A stretch of DNA of 15,069 nt from Lachnospiraceae bacterium UBA3785 (GTDB lineage: Bacteria > Bacillota > Clostridia > Lachnospirales > Lachnospiraceae). Position numbers and translations under genes: made by a program. The number at the start of each line of letters is the position of its first letter. Within the stretch, counting starts at the first letter, position 1. Positions 1 to 6,037 of this stretch are shown piece after piece. The notes below the pieces were generated by a model, which worked only from the letters and a program-made list of their open reading frames with translations, made no database searches and was not told the DNA's origin. The stretch is taken from the NCBI GenBank assembly GCA_002369495.1, contig DFFD01000092.1, positions 22,136 through 37,204 on the forward strand, written 5' to 3'.

Positions 1-63
1 CCGCGCTACGTCAACGCGAACAACGCCCCGTCGAACGCGAATTGGAACTACGGCGGCGCCCTT
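1..63 (+). repeat. DGR template repeat (TR), 3' part, cut by window edge
   Basis: The first bases are dominated by AAY codons (six between 13 and 48) alternating with GCG, CCG and TCG. They end in a GC-rich block, CGGCGGCGCC, at 51-60. Read in frame 1 they resemble the end of a C-type-lectin-fold DGR target (motif NANNAPSNANWNYGGA). In a template repeat the adenines are intact because AAY codons give the widest amino-acid choice once adenines are mutated; here none of the expected AAY positions is changed. A reverse transcriptase gene follows about 150 bases downstream on the same strand, the usual DGR order. The left part, the variable repeat and the target gene lie outside. It could instead be a little-mutated variable repeat, because frame 1 stays open to a TGA at 94-96. 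Confidence 0.72.
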
Positions 64-216
64 ACCCCTTATCCAGTCAACGCGAATCCCCTTTGACCAT
101 TATCCGCAAGCCCTATACACATTGCTTTTCCGTGGTCCCGCGAGGGATCGAAATACCATCCGACTGGAATCGGTGTGGTAGGTTACTTCTCGAAGCACCG
201 AAAGGGATGAAAAGAC
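64..216 (+). ncRNA. DGR RNA spacer between template repeat and reverse transcriptase
   Basis: About 150 bases without a convincing gene separate the template repeat from the reverse transcriptase. This matches the structured spacer of DGR RNAs, which folds with the repeat and primes cDNA synthesis in the Bordetella phage BPP-1 system. Visible structure: TCCC-GCGA-GGGA at 136-147, and a stem CCGA (160-163) / TCGG (169-172) extended by ACCA (155-158) / TGGT (176-179). The 11-mer GTCAACGCGAA at 76-86 exactly repeats 10-20 of the template repeat. AAAGGGAT at 201-208 probably serves as ribosome binding site for the reverse transcriptase. The ends of the RNA are not defined. Confidence 0.55.
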
Positions 217-1470
217 ATGAACCGTGTCGGGTATATCTGGGAAAAGTTCTGCACCGTTGAGAATGCACGAAAAGCCATATACTCCGGCACGGAGAACAAA
301 CGGAACGACCGCGTTGTGCGCCGCATCTTCGGATTCAGCGAGAACGGCGGTCTGAACCCCGACAAGGTGGAGGCTTACGCCAAGCGCCTTGTCGCCGAGC
401 TGGAAGCGGATCGTTGGCACCACGCCCCCGGGCGTAGGGAAACGATCCGTTCCAGCGGAAAAACGCGGGAAATTGAGATCGCCCGGCTTCACGACCACTT
501 TGTACAGTGGATGGTGATCCTGGCAATCGAAGATTACCTCATGAAGCGGATGTACCGCCACTCCTTCGGGAATCTCCCCGGCCGGGGGATCCACGACGCG
601 ATGCTGTACCTCCAGAAACACGCCCGGGCCGGAAAGTACAAGTACTTCGTTCACCTCGACATCCGGCACTTCTACCAGTCGGTAGACCTCGATCTGCTTT
701 CGGAAATGATGCACCGGCGCTTCAAGGACGCGCGGTATCTGAAAATCGTCGATGAATGCATCTACTCCTCCGTGCGGACGGGGGACGACGGGCTGAACCG
801 GAACCTTGCCATAGGCTACTATGACAGCCCGTGGTTCGCCAACATCTACCTTGATCCGCTCGACCATTTCATCACGGAAGATCTGTACAAAGAGCGGAGA
901 GGAAAGCGGACGAAGCTGGTTCCGGTCTATGCCCGGTATGTGGACGACCTGCATCTGCAGGGCAACTCGGCGAGCGACCTGAAGAAGGCCGTGAAGCAGA
1001 TCATACGCTTCTGCCGGGAACGGCTGCATATCGACATCAAGGAGAGCTGGGAGATCTGCAGAGTGGGCGAGCTTCTTCCGCCTGATGAAAAAGGCAGGCA
1101 GAAGCTGAAGCCCGGGACAAAGCGGATCGACATGGTGGGCTATACCTTCACCACGACAACCACGACCCTGCGGGACACGAATTTTCTCTCCACGCGCCGG
1201 CTGGCCAGGAAGATTTCGAAGCGTCTCCGGGAGCGGGGCTTTGTGGTTTTGCAGAACGCGCAGGCTTTTGTCAGCAAGGCGGGATGGTTCTCCCATGCCG
1301 ACAGCCGGACGTTCTTCAAGCGGTACATCGCCCCCGTCATCGATCCAAATTTTGTGAAGGAGATCATATCATATGCGAGTAAAAACGGAATTGTCGGAGA
1401 AGCCGCCCGTCTATACTGTAGTCCAGGAGGGGACGGAGGCGGTCATCACATTCTATACGGATGTTGTTGA
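217..1470 (+). CDS. DGR-type reverse transcriptase
   Basis: A 417-residue RNA-dependent DNA polymerase that would copy the template-repeat RNA into adenine-mutagenised cDNA for transfer to a variable repeat. Palm motifs are clear: LDIRHFYQSVD at 147-157 (catalytic D148), motif 4 IGYYDSPWFANIYL at 199-212, catalytic YVDD at 241-244, and VGYTF at 307-311. Isoleucine replaces the usual Q of the QGxxxSP motif, a DGR hallmark. The serine is followed by P rather than the Q normal in DGR enzymes. There is no maturase or endonuclease domain, which argues against a group II intron. The ATG at 217 follows a purine-rich site and leaves the spacer free. The last 33 residues overlap the next gene in another frame and are poorly supported, so the true end may differ through a sequence error. 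No Avd accessory gene is seen in the window. Confidence 0.9.
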   Translation: MNRVGYIWEKFCTVENARKAIYSGTENKRNDRVVRRIFGFSENGGLNPDKVEAYAKRLVAELEADRWHHAPGRRETIRSSGKTREIEIARLHDHFVQWMVILAIEDYLMKRMYRHSFGNLPGRGIHDAMLYLQKHARAGKYKYFVHLDIRHFYQSVDLDLLSEMMHRRFKDARYLKIVDECIYSSVRTGDDGLNRNLAIGYYDSPWFANIYLDPLDHFITEDLYKERRGKRTKLVPVYARYVDDLHLQGNSASDLKKAVKQIIRFCRERLHIDIKESWEICRVGELLPPDEKGRQKLKPGTKRIDMVGYTFTTTTTTLRDTNFLSTRRLARKISKRLRERGFVVLQNAQAFVSKAGWFSHADSRTFFKRYIAPVIDPNFVKEIISYASKNGIVGEAARLYCSPGGDGGGHHILYGCC

Positions 1471-1720
1471 GGCAGAGAGGGACGGAGAGGCCGTCTGGGA
1501 GGCCGTAGAGTGGACGGAGAAGCGTCCCTGGGCGGACAACCTTCCCGAGCGGATCGCCGCCGATCCCGACCTCTGGCGAAGCAATATTCAGCACCTCACC
1601 GAAGAGGAGGAGCGGAGAGCAGCCGACCGCGAGCGGGACGCCGCCATCGCGGAAGATCTGCCCGATCTCGTCCTCGACCTTGACTTCCGCCTGACTCTGG
1701 TGGAAGAATTCGGCTATTAA
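1373..1720 (+). CDS. Tail-end protein in XkdW position, function unknown
   Basis: A 115-residue acidic protein, rich in E, D and R, without membrane segments. Residues 72-95 look helical and charged. The ATG at 1373 has AAGGAG at 1357-1362, ten bases upstream and inside the reverse transcriptase gene. The gene overlaps that reading frame by 98 bases, which is long for a phage. Size and place, directly before an XkdX-like gene and the lysis cassette, match xkdW in the Bacillus PBSX order xkdW-xkdX-lysis. I do not recognise sequence similarity and infer the role from position only. It may be a small baseplate or tail-fibre accessory protein. Confidence 0.75.
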   Translation: MRVKTELSEKPPVYTVVQEGTEAVITFYTDVVEAERDGEAVWEAVEWTEKRPWADNLPERIAADPDLWRSNIQHLTEEEERRAADRERDAAIAEDLPDLVLDLDFRLTLVEEFGY

Positions 1721-1738
1721 GCCGGGAAAGGAGATGCC

Positions 1739-1894
1739 ATGAAGGTAACGACTTACGACCTGCTGATCCGGAAGATCAACAAGGGCGGGTATGATCCCGA
1801 GGAAATGCTCGTGATGCTCGACACGTTCTACGCGGCCGGCCGCATCACCACGGAGCAGTACGAAGAGCTTGTCGCACTGGTTCAGGGCGAATAA
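1739..1894 (+). CDS. XkdX-like small phage protein
   Basis: A 51-residue protein starting at ATG 1739 with AAAGGAG just upstream (about 1727-1733). The order of features is that of the XkdX family: an N-terminal helix (YDLLIRKINKGGY), a short linker with D-P-E, a hydrophobic helix (MLVMLDTFYAAGRI) and a final helix from TTEQYEELVAL. Such tiny proteins are found between tail-fibre genes and the holin/endolysin genes in Firmicutes phages; their function is not established. The stop at 1892-1894 lies six bases before the next start, so the two genes are co-transcribed. The assignment rests on length, pattern and neighbourhood. Confidence 0.75.
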   Translation: MKVTTYDLLIRKINKGGYDPEEMLVMLDTFYAAGRITTEQYEELVALVQGE

Positions 1895-1900
1895 GCGGGC

Positions 1901-2098
1901 ATGACCAATCTGCAAATGATAGAGGCCCTGTGCCATCTGATCGAAGAGGAAACGAAGCTGCTCCTGACCCTCGCCGCCCGGCTGGAGGAAATCGACGCTG
2001 TGACGGACGCGGAGAAGGAGGCGGTGGAAGCGGTGCGGAAGAAATACACCCAGTTCCTCGGACACGATGAAGCGCCGGATTTCCTCGATCTTGAATAA
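1901..2098 (+). CDS. Small helical phage protein of unknown function
   Basis: A 65-residue acidic protein, almost entirely predicted helix (IEALCHLIEEETKLLLTLAARLEEI, followed by DAEKEAVEAVRKKYTQFLG). Heptad-like leucines suggest a coiled coil or helical hairpin. It is the last gene of the tail-end cluster: the previous gene stops six bases upstream and a strong terminator begins four bases after its stop. Its ribosome binding site is weak (GGGCG-like only), so it may depend on coupling to the XkdX-like gene. I do not recognise a family. An assembly or chaperone-like role would fit its position but is not shown by the sequence. Confidence 0.7.
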   Translation: MTNLQMIEALCHLIEEETKLLLTLAARLEEIDAVTDAEKEAVEAVRKKYTQFLGHDEAPDFLDLE

Positions 2099-2101
2099 GA
2101 G

Positions 2102-2130
2102 AGCCGATCTGAAAAACAGGTCGGCTTTTC
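2102..2130 (+). terminator. Rho-independent terminator after tail-end genes
   Basis: A 10-bp stem, AGCCGATCTG (2102-2111) with CAGGTCGGCT (2117-2126), contains one G-T pair, has an AAAAA loop and is followed by a T run. It separates the tail/DGR transcript from the lysis cassette, or attenuates transcription into it, because no clear promoter is seen before 2162. Confidence 0.85.
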
Positions 2131-2161
2131 ATTTGCAGATTTTCAGAAAGGACATCACGGA

Positions 2162-2476
2162 ATGGAATTGGAATACGGCACACAAATCGTTCTGGCAATC
2201 ATCAGCAGCAACGCCCTCTCCGCGCTGATCAGCGGGGGCATCGCCCTGTTCAGCCAGCGGAGGAAGAAGAAGGACAGCAACACGGCGGGCCTCCGCATCC
2301 TTCTGTACGACCGGATCAAGCATCTGGCCAAGAGCTACATCACCCGGGGCTGGATCACGACCGAGGAACTGGAAGATCTGATGCAGATGCACAAGGTCTA
2401 TCATGAGCTCGGAGGGAACGGCTATCTGGACAGGCTCATGGAGCAGGTTCACCGTCTCGAGGTCAGGGCGTCATGA
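2162..2476 (+). CDS. Small membrane protein of the lysis cassette
   Basis: A 104-residue protein with one hydrophobic segment at 7-31 (IVLAIISSNALSALISGGIALF), a basic stop-transfer QRRKKK at 32-37 and a cytoplasmic tail with conserved-looking RILLYDRIKHLAKSYI and GGNGYLDRLMEQV. Proteins of this pattern are common next to holin and endolysin genes in Clostridia phages and are usually annotated hypothetical or holin-related. Its start at 2162 follows AAAGGA at 2147-2152. It overlaps the next gene by ATGA (2473-2476), indicating translational coupling. A role as a holin regulator or second membrane lysis factor is inferred from position. Confidence 0.8.
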   Translation: MELEYGTQIVLAIISSNALSALISGGIALFSQRRKKKDSNTAGLRILLYDRIKHLAKSYITRGWITTEELEDLMQMHKVYHELGGNGYLDRLMEQVHRLEVRAS

Positions 2477-2766
2477 AGCACACGATGGACCTGATCCTCG
2501 TCATTGTTGCCGTATTCCTCCTTCTTTTCACAGCCGGCATGATCTGGCTGTACTGTGCGACCGGAGCGATACCGGACACACTCTGCACCTGCGTCTTTGC
2601 GGTCTGCGGCGGCGAATGCGGCATCATGGGCTGGATCAAGACCACCAAAGACCGAGTGCGGGAGCGCAAATACGAGGAGGAAGACCGCGAGAAATACGGC
2701 CCGCCTCCGGAAGGGACAAGCTATGGCCAAAATCAAGACGGCGGCGGAGCTGGCGAAAGCCTGTGA
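2473..2766 (+). CDS. Cysteine-rich two-segment membrane protein, lysis cassette
   Basis: A 97-residue protein with a strong transmembrane helix at 6-27 (LILVIVAVFLLLFTAGMIWLY) and a second, cysteine-rich hydrophobic stretch at about 33-54 containing four cysteines. A charged tail (KDRVRERKYEEEDREKYG) and a Gly/Gln-rich end follow. It starts on the ATGA overlap with the previous gene, and its last 44 bases overlap the endolysin gene in another frame. The layout resembles a small holin or spanin-like accessory protein, but no family is recognised. The Gly-rich C-terminus may be present only because that DNA also encodes the endolysin start. Confidence 0.75.
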   Translation: MKHTMDLILVIVAVFLLLFTAGMIWLYCATGAIPDTLCTCVFAVCGGECGIMGWIKTTKDRVRERKYEEEDREKYGPPPEGTSYGQNQDGGGAGESL

Positions 2767-3529
2767 GAATGCCGCCAGAAACTATAAGACCCTGTATGTG
2801 CATGGGTGTTTCGGGGCGCCGATGACCGACGCGAACAAGGCGTACTACCTCCAGAACACCTCTTACAACCGGCAGAAAAGCCGTCAGGCCATGATCAAAG
2901 CAGCGACGCCGGACACCTTCGGCTTCGACTGCGTATGCCTCATCAAGGGGATCCTCTGGGGCTGGATCGGCGACGCGAAGCAGAACTACGGCGGGGCGGT
3001 CTACCGGTCGAACGGGATCCCGGACATCAACGCCGACATGATGATCGCGGAATGCCGGGACGTTTCGACGGACTTCTCTCACATCGAAGTCGGGGAGGCC
3101 CTCTGGATGTCTGGACACATCGGCATCTACATCGGGGATGGCCTCGGCGTGGAGTGTACCCCCGCGTGGAAAAACTGCGTTCAGATCACGGCGGTCAATG
3201 CGCCGAAGATGGGCTACTACCGGCGTGACTGGGTGAAGCACGGAAAACTCCCGTGGGTCACTTACACCGCGGCTCAGACGCCCGTTGCAACAGGCTACAA
3301 GCCCGCTCTGGGCGACATTGTGACCTTCACCGGGCGGAAACATTACGCCAACGCCTGGACCGGCTCTGCGGTCCCCTGCAGGCCTGGACGCGCGAAGGTG
3401 ACGGCCCTCTGCACCGCGAAGGGGGCAAAGAGAAAAGTCCACCTCGTTGCCGTCGCCGGAGGCGGATCCGACGTATTCGGCTGGGTGGACGAAGGAACCT
3501 ACACGAAATACACGTCTGTGACCAAATAG
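2723..3529 (+). CDS. Endolysin, NlpC/P60 (C40-type) cysteine peptidase with C-terminal binding domain
   Basis: A 268-residue peptidoglycan hydrolase expected to cut stem peptides of the host wall after the holin opens the membrane. The NlpC/P60 signature is visible: catalytic Cys70 in FGFDCVCLIKG, His132 in SGHIGIYIGDG and a polar third residue, probably Glu144 in GVECTP. Residues 193-262 form a separate domain (GDIVTFTG...KAKVTAL...HLVAVAGGGSDVFGWVDE) like the SH3-type wall-binding ends of other gut-phage endolysins. The ATG at 2723 has AAGGGA nine bases upstream; in-frame ATGs farther up (2555) would run through the preceding membrane gene and add an unrelated arginine-rich stretch. No signal peptide is seen, consistent with holin-dependent release. 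Confidence 0.88.
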   Translation: MAKIKTAAELAKACENAARNYKTLYVHGCFGAPMTDANKAYYLQNTSYNRQKSRQAMIKAATPDTFGFDCVCLIKGILWGWIGDAKQNYGGAVYRSNGIPDINADMMIAECRDVSTDFSHIEVGEALWMSGHIGIYIGDGLGVECTPAWKNCVQITAVNAPKMGYYRRDWVKHGKLPWVTYTAAQTPVATGYKPALGDIVTFTGRKHYANAWTGSAVPCRPGRAKVTALCTAKGAKRKVHLVAVAGGGSDVFGWVDEGTYTKYTSVTK

Positions 3530-3537
3530 GAGGGAAT

Positions 3538-4050
3538 ATGAAAGACGTAATGCTCACCATTCTGCAGGTCGTGCTGATCGCCGTGATCCCCGTGATTGCG
3601 GCGTATGTATGCCGGTTTCTGAAAGCAAAACGGGACGAGGTGGAAGCCAGCGAGACGGTCGGAATGAGCGACTTCATCATCAGGGAAGCTCTGGATGCCG
3701 TCATTGCCGCAGTCTCATATGTCTGCCAGACCTATGTGGACGGCCTGAAGAAATCCGGTAAATTCTCGGTGGAAAATCAGAAGTACGCGTTTCAGCTGGC
3801 CTACGACAAAGCCTCCCTCATTATCACCCAGGAGGCGAAGGACTTCATCGCCTCTGTGTATGGGAGCTTCAGCGCATGGCTGACCATGCAGATCGAGGCG
3901 CAGGTCCGGATGCAGAAGGAAACGCCGATCGTCGAATACAGCGGGAATCCCTGCGGCTTCCTTGCGTCCGGAGAAGAGGAAGCGGAAGAAGCCGAGGCTG
4001 AGGAAATCGCCGAAGACCACCCTCCGGACGAAGGGGATATGGATGAATGA
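3538..4050 (+). CDS. Holin, LLH family
   Basis: A 170-residue protein that would form the lethal membrane lesion releasing the endolysin. It has one N-terminal transmembrane helix (about 5-28, LTILQVVLIAVIPVIAAYVC), a basic turn KAKRDE, then a long amphipathic region in which DGLKKSGKFSVENQKYAF resembles the LLH-type phage holin pattern. The C-terminus is extended and very acidic (145-170, many E and D), longer than the usual 100-140 residues of the family; this tail may delay hole formation. The start at 3538 has GGAGGG immediately upstream and lies nine bases after the endolysin stop. It is the last gene before a strong terminator. Confidence 0.8.
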   Translation: MKDVMLTILQVVLIAVIPVIAAYVCRFLKAKRDEVEASETVGMSDFIIREALDAVIAAVSYVCQTYVDGLKKSGKFSVENQKYAFQLAYDKASLIITQEAKDFIASVYGSFSAWLTMQIEAQVRMQKETPIVEYSGNPCGFLASGEEEAEEAEAEEIAEDHPPDEGDMDE

Positions 4051-4055
4051 ACAGA

Positions 4056-4093
4056 ACGGGGGCAGTCTCTTCGGAGGCCGCTCCCGTTTTTTC
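4056..4093 (+). terminator. Terminator of the late/lysis operon
   Basis: ACGGG(G)GC (4056 onward) pairs with GC(T)CCCGT (4080-4087) around an interrupted stem. Six T follow at 4087-4092. It begins a few bases after the holin stop and meets the terminator of the convergent minus-strand operon. Confidence 0.8.
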
Positions 4094-4100
4094 GTTTCCG

Positions 4101-4138
4101 CAAATAAAGAAAAGGCCGCTTTGCATTAGTTACGGCCT
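4101..4138 (-). terminator. Terminator of the cyclotransferase gene
   Basis: Read on the minus strand, AGGCCG (4138-4133) pairs with CGGCCT (4118-4113) across a 14-base loop, followed by TTTCTTTATTT (4112-4102). It lies just downstream of the minus-strand gene ending at 4161. With the plus-strand terminator it forms a back-to-back convergent pair. Confidence 0.7.
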
Positions 4139-4160
4139 CTCTGTTCGGTTGGAAGTAAAG

Positions 4161-4826
4161 TCACCTGAAGATATACCAGTCCGTCACGGGATCGTGTTTG
4201 CCGAGGTGATCCGCCAGGGCTTCGGCCATGCCGCACTTCTCGCAGACGTAGATCTCCGCGCGGCGGGACAGGCAGTTCATGTAAAGCTCCCGGCGCATCC
4301 AGCTCCCGCACCGGGGGCAGGCCGTGAACGTTCCGGCCTTCTGGCGGGCAGCGATTTCCTCTACTCTGGCTTCCGGATCGTCATCCGGGGAGGTGTACGC
4401 CTGACCTGCGGCCTCGCGGAGGAAAGCAAGGTCGAAACCGAACTCCCGGTACCCCTCGGCGATGACGTTGAAATAATAGGGGGAGGGGCGTCCTTCGATC
4501 CTGCCGGGCGTCATGATATAGGCCATAGCCGTCACCGTTTCGCCGTTCAGCTGGATCCGGTAGTCCTTCTTGACGTAGAGGCGGGGGAAGCCCTCGTACA
4601 TATCAAGGTGCGCTTCGTCCCGCTTTGAGATCTTCCAAACGAGGACAGGGACGGAGCTGCCTTCTTCCGGTTCGATTGTGGCAACGGCCCCTTCCGTATG
4701 GCCGCGGAAGACGAGCTTATGATCCGGGACGACCGACGTGCCGATCACGCGGGCGTCGGGGCAGCGGTGGGACATCTGCTCCGTGTTGATGTTGGAACCG
4801 TATGCGATGTAGATCTTATATGCCAT
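4161..4826 (-). CDS. Gamma-glutamylcyclotransferase (AIG2-like) fused to a C-terminal zinc ribbon
   Basis: A 221-residue protein. The first 120 residues match the gamma-glutamylcyclotransferase fold: glycine loop YIAYGSN at 6-12 and the putative catalytic Glu78 in DMYEGFPRLY, followed by strands typical of the family. Such enzymes release 5-oxoproline from gamma-glutamyl amides. Residues 167-221 add a zinc ribbon with C170-x2-C173 and C195-x2-C198, then ADHLGK, an addition not present in the standalone enzyme. The start at 4826 is preceded by GAAAGGAT. The amidoligase gene lies 81 bases upstream on the same strand with no terminator between, so one transcript is likely. Together they suggest making and trimming of glutamyl or isopeptide amides. 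The substrate is unknown. Confidence 0.85.
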   Translation of the reverse strand: MAYKIYIAYGSNINTEQMSHRCPDARVIGTSVVPDHKLVFRGHTEGAVATIEPEEGSSVPVLVWKISKRDEAHLDMYEGFPRLYVKKDYRIQLNGETVTAMAYIMTPGRIEGRPSPYYFNVIAEGYREFGFDLAFLREAAGQAYTSPDDDPEARVEEIAARQKAGTFTACPRCGSWMRRELYMNCLSRRAEIYVCEKCGMAEALADHLGKHDPVTDWYIFR

Positions 4827-4907
4827 TGTAAATCCTTTCTCCCCGTCCGGCCGGTAGGTCAGCCTGTTCTATGATCCCCGTGCCGATCATGGCGGCCCGG
4901 AATCGTG

Positions 4908-5828
4908 TCAAGCCGCGATTCCGCGGAAGGCTTCGGTGAGGATGCGGCGGGCGGTCTTGAACTCCTTGCCCGCCATGCCGAGACGGTTGACGAGGACGCT
5001 GGTCATCAGGCGCTCCTTCTGAGCGGCGGTGTAGCCGGAGCAGTCGCGGTAGGACATTCTGTCACCGGCGTTGATGGCCCATGCGCTCATGGCGAGACAG
5101 AACTGAACGTAGGAGAGAACCTTGTCCGCGTCGGTGGTGCCGTTGAAGAGCCTGAACTCGACCGTGCCCTTGGTGAAGAAGGCGTGGAGGTTGATGCCGT
5201 GATACCGGGTGGGATTGTAGTGCTGATGGTCGATCCCGCCGTAGTAGTTGTCGTTCGCGGAGCTGTACCAGATTCTTTCGAGGCTGTCCGCCGTCTTCTC
5301 GGGATCATTCTTCATTTCCTTCAGGAGGGAGGCGGGGGTCTTCTTGCACCAGCGGTCGGCTCTGGCCCCGATCCGGAGGGCTTCGTAGAAGAGGTCCTGT
5401 CTGCCGACCGCAAACTCTTCGAGGCGGGTGAGGCTGGCGGGCGTGTGGTTCGCGCCGTCCACGTGGACGTGAATCCCGCAGGATTCGTTCGCCACCGCGC
5501 CGGCCTGCACGAGCTTCACGAGGATCGCCCGGACATCGGCGAGATCTTCGTACTGGAGGATCGGGGTGACAACTTCACAGGAGTAGTCCCGGCCCCCGAT
5601 GGCGAGCCGTCCGGAAGCGGTGGTTCTCTCGGTTCTGATGGAACCGTCGCTCATGGCCTTCCACTTTCTGCCTTTGGAATCGCGGGCGGCGTAGGTGTCG
5701 TAACCGCCTCCGACATGGCTGAAGCTCTTCCCGAAGTGTTCGGCGATGACCTGCGCGGCCTTCTCTCTGGTGACGCCCGTGAGTTCGATTTCGATTCCGA
5801 AGTTCTGGGTGGTTGTGGTGATCGTCAT
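4908..5828 (-). CDS. Amidoligase (ATP-dependent COOH-NH2 ligase of the glutamine-synthetase fold)
   Basis: A 306-residue protein with the amidoligase pattern: GIEIEL at 11-16 (metal/ATP binding), DGSI at 61-64, CEVVTPIL at 84-91, CGIHVHVD at 117-124, RYHGINLHAFF at 208-218 and GTVEFRLFNGT at 221-231. The family is predicted from comparative genomics (Iyer, Aravind and colleagues, 2009) to form amide bonds between a carboxylate and an amine. It is often found beside AIG2-like cyclotransferases, as here. Start: ATG at 5828 with AAGGAG on the minus strand nine bases upstream. Its own promoter and an inverted repeat precede it. The target could be a host peptide, the cell-wall stem peptide or a small metabolite; the sequence does not say which. 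Confidence 0.88.
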   Translation of the reverse strand: MTITTTTQNFGIEIELTGVTREKAAQVIAEHFGKSFSHVGGGYDTYAARDSKGRKWKAMSDGSIRTERTTASGRLAIGGRDYSCEVVTPILQYEDLADVRAILVKLVQAGAVANESCGIHVHVDGANHTPASLTRLEEFAVGRQDLFYEALRIGARADRWCKKTPASLLKEMKNDPEKTADSLERIWYSSANDNYYGGIDHQHYNPTRYHGINLHAFFTKGTVEFRLFNGTTDADKVLSYVQFCLAMSAWAINAGDRMSYRDCSGYTAAQKERLMTSVLVNRLGMAGKEFKTARRILTEAFRGIAA

Positions 5829-5860
5829 GATTTTTTCTCCTTGCGTTTATTAGGTTGTCT

Positions 5861-5908
5861 CCTGTTGTTGGTGATATAATACATCCGTCGAAGAAAAAAT
5901 ACAACAGG
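5861..5908 (-). promoter_or_regulatory. Amidoligase promoter inside an inverted-repeat operator
   Basis: On the minus strand TTGTAT (-35, 5904-5899) and TATTAT (-10, 5881-5876) are separated by exactly 17 bases and point at the amidoligase gene, predicting a start of transcription near 5869. The perfect inverted repeat CCTGTTGT (5861-5868) / ACAACAGG (5901-5908) has one arm overlapping the -35 and the other at the start point. A regulator bound to both arms would close the promoter. The upstream arm is outside the transcript, so this is not an RNA hairpin. Confidence 0.7.
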
Positions 5909-5987
5909 CAAAGTATACGAAAGGAAAAAAGTTTTTTGTATATTTTGATTAGTTTGTCTATTCGTTTCCGCTCATGCGCTCATATTT

Positions 5988-6018
5988 GAAAAGCCCCGCA
6001 CAGCAAGGGCTGCACGGG
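5988..6018 (-). terminator. Terminator of the small XRE regulator gene
   Basis: On the minus strand CCCGTGCAG (6018-6010) pairs over nine positions, two of them G-T, with CTGTGCGGG (6003-5995), with a six-base loop. GCTTTTC follows. It lies about 20 bases after the stop at 6038 and isolates the regulator from the amidoligase promoter. Confidence 0.75.
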
Positions 6019-6037
6019 ACTTTCAGCTGAAAGGGGG

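Noticed and set aside
1..96. Open frame 1 from the window start to TGA at 94-96 as the end of a target gene carrying a variable repeat
   Set aside because: All AAY positions are intact and the reverse transcriptase follows directly, which fits a template repeat better. A template repeat is also expected to keep an open frame because it mirrors the coding variable repeat.
100..1296. Long antisense open frame (398 codons) opposite the reverse transcriptase
   Set aside because: It has no ribosome binding site or recognisable domain, is rich in Val/Arg/Pro typical of a GC-rich complement, and the sense frame holds the catalytic motifs.
2983..2996. AACTACGGCGG in the endolysin gene matches the end of the DGR template repeat (46-56), hinting at a variable repeat
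   Set aside because: Only 11 bases agree, the surrounding sequence is unrelated, and the encoded NYGGA lies within the conserved endolysin fold. It is a chance codon match.
4820..4890. A 24-codon minus-strand frame between amidoligase and cyclotransferase as a leader peptide
   Set aside because: It has no ribosome binding site and overlaps the cyclotransferase start. No attenuator structure is seen.
4047..5879. Plus-strand open frames opposite the cyclotransferase and amidoligase genes
   Set aside because: They are complement shadows without family motifs; the minus-strand frames carry YGSN and amidoligase signatures.
5911..5965. AT-rich stretch with GTATAC and TTGTATATTTTG as a plus-strand promoter or small RNA
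   Set aside because: No properly spaced -10/-35 pair and nothing to transcribe on that strand except antisense to the regulator.
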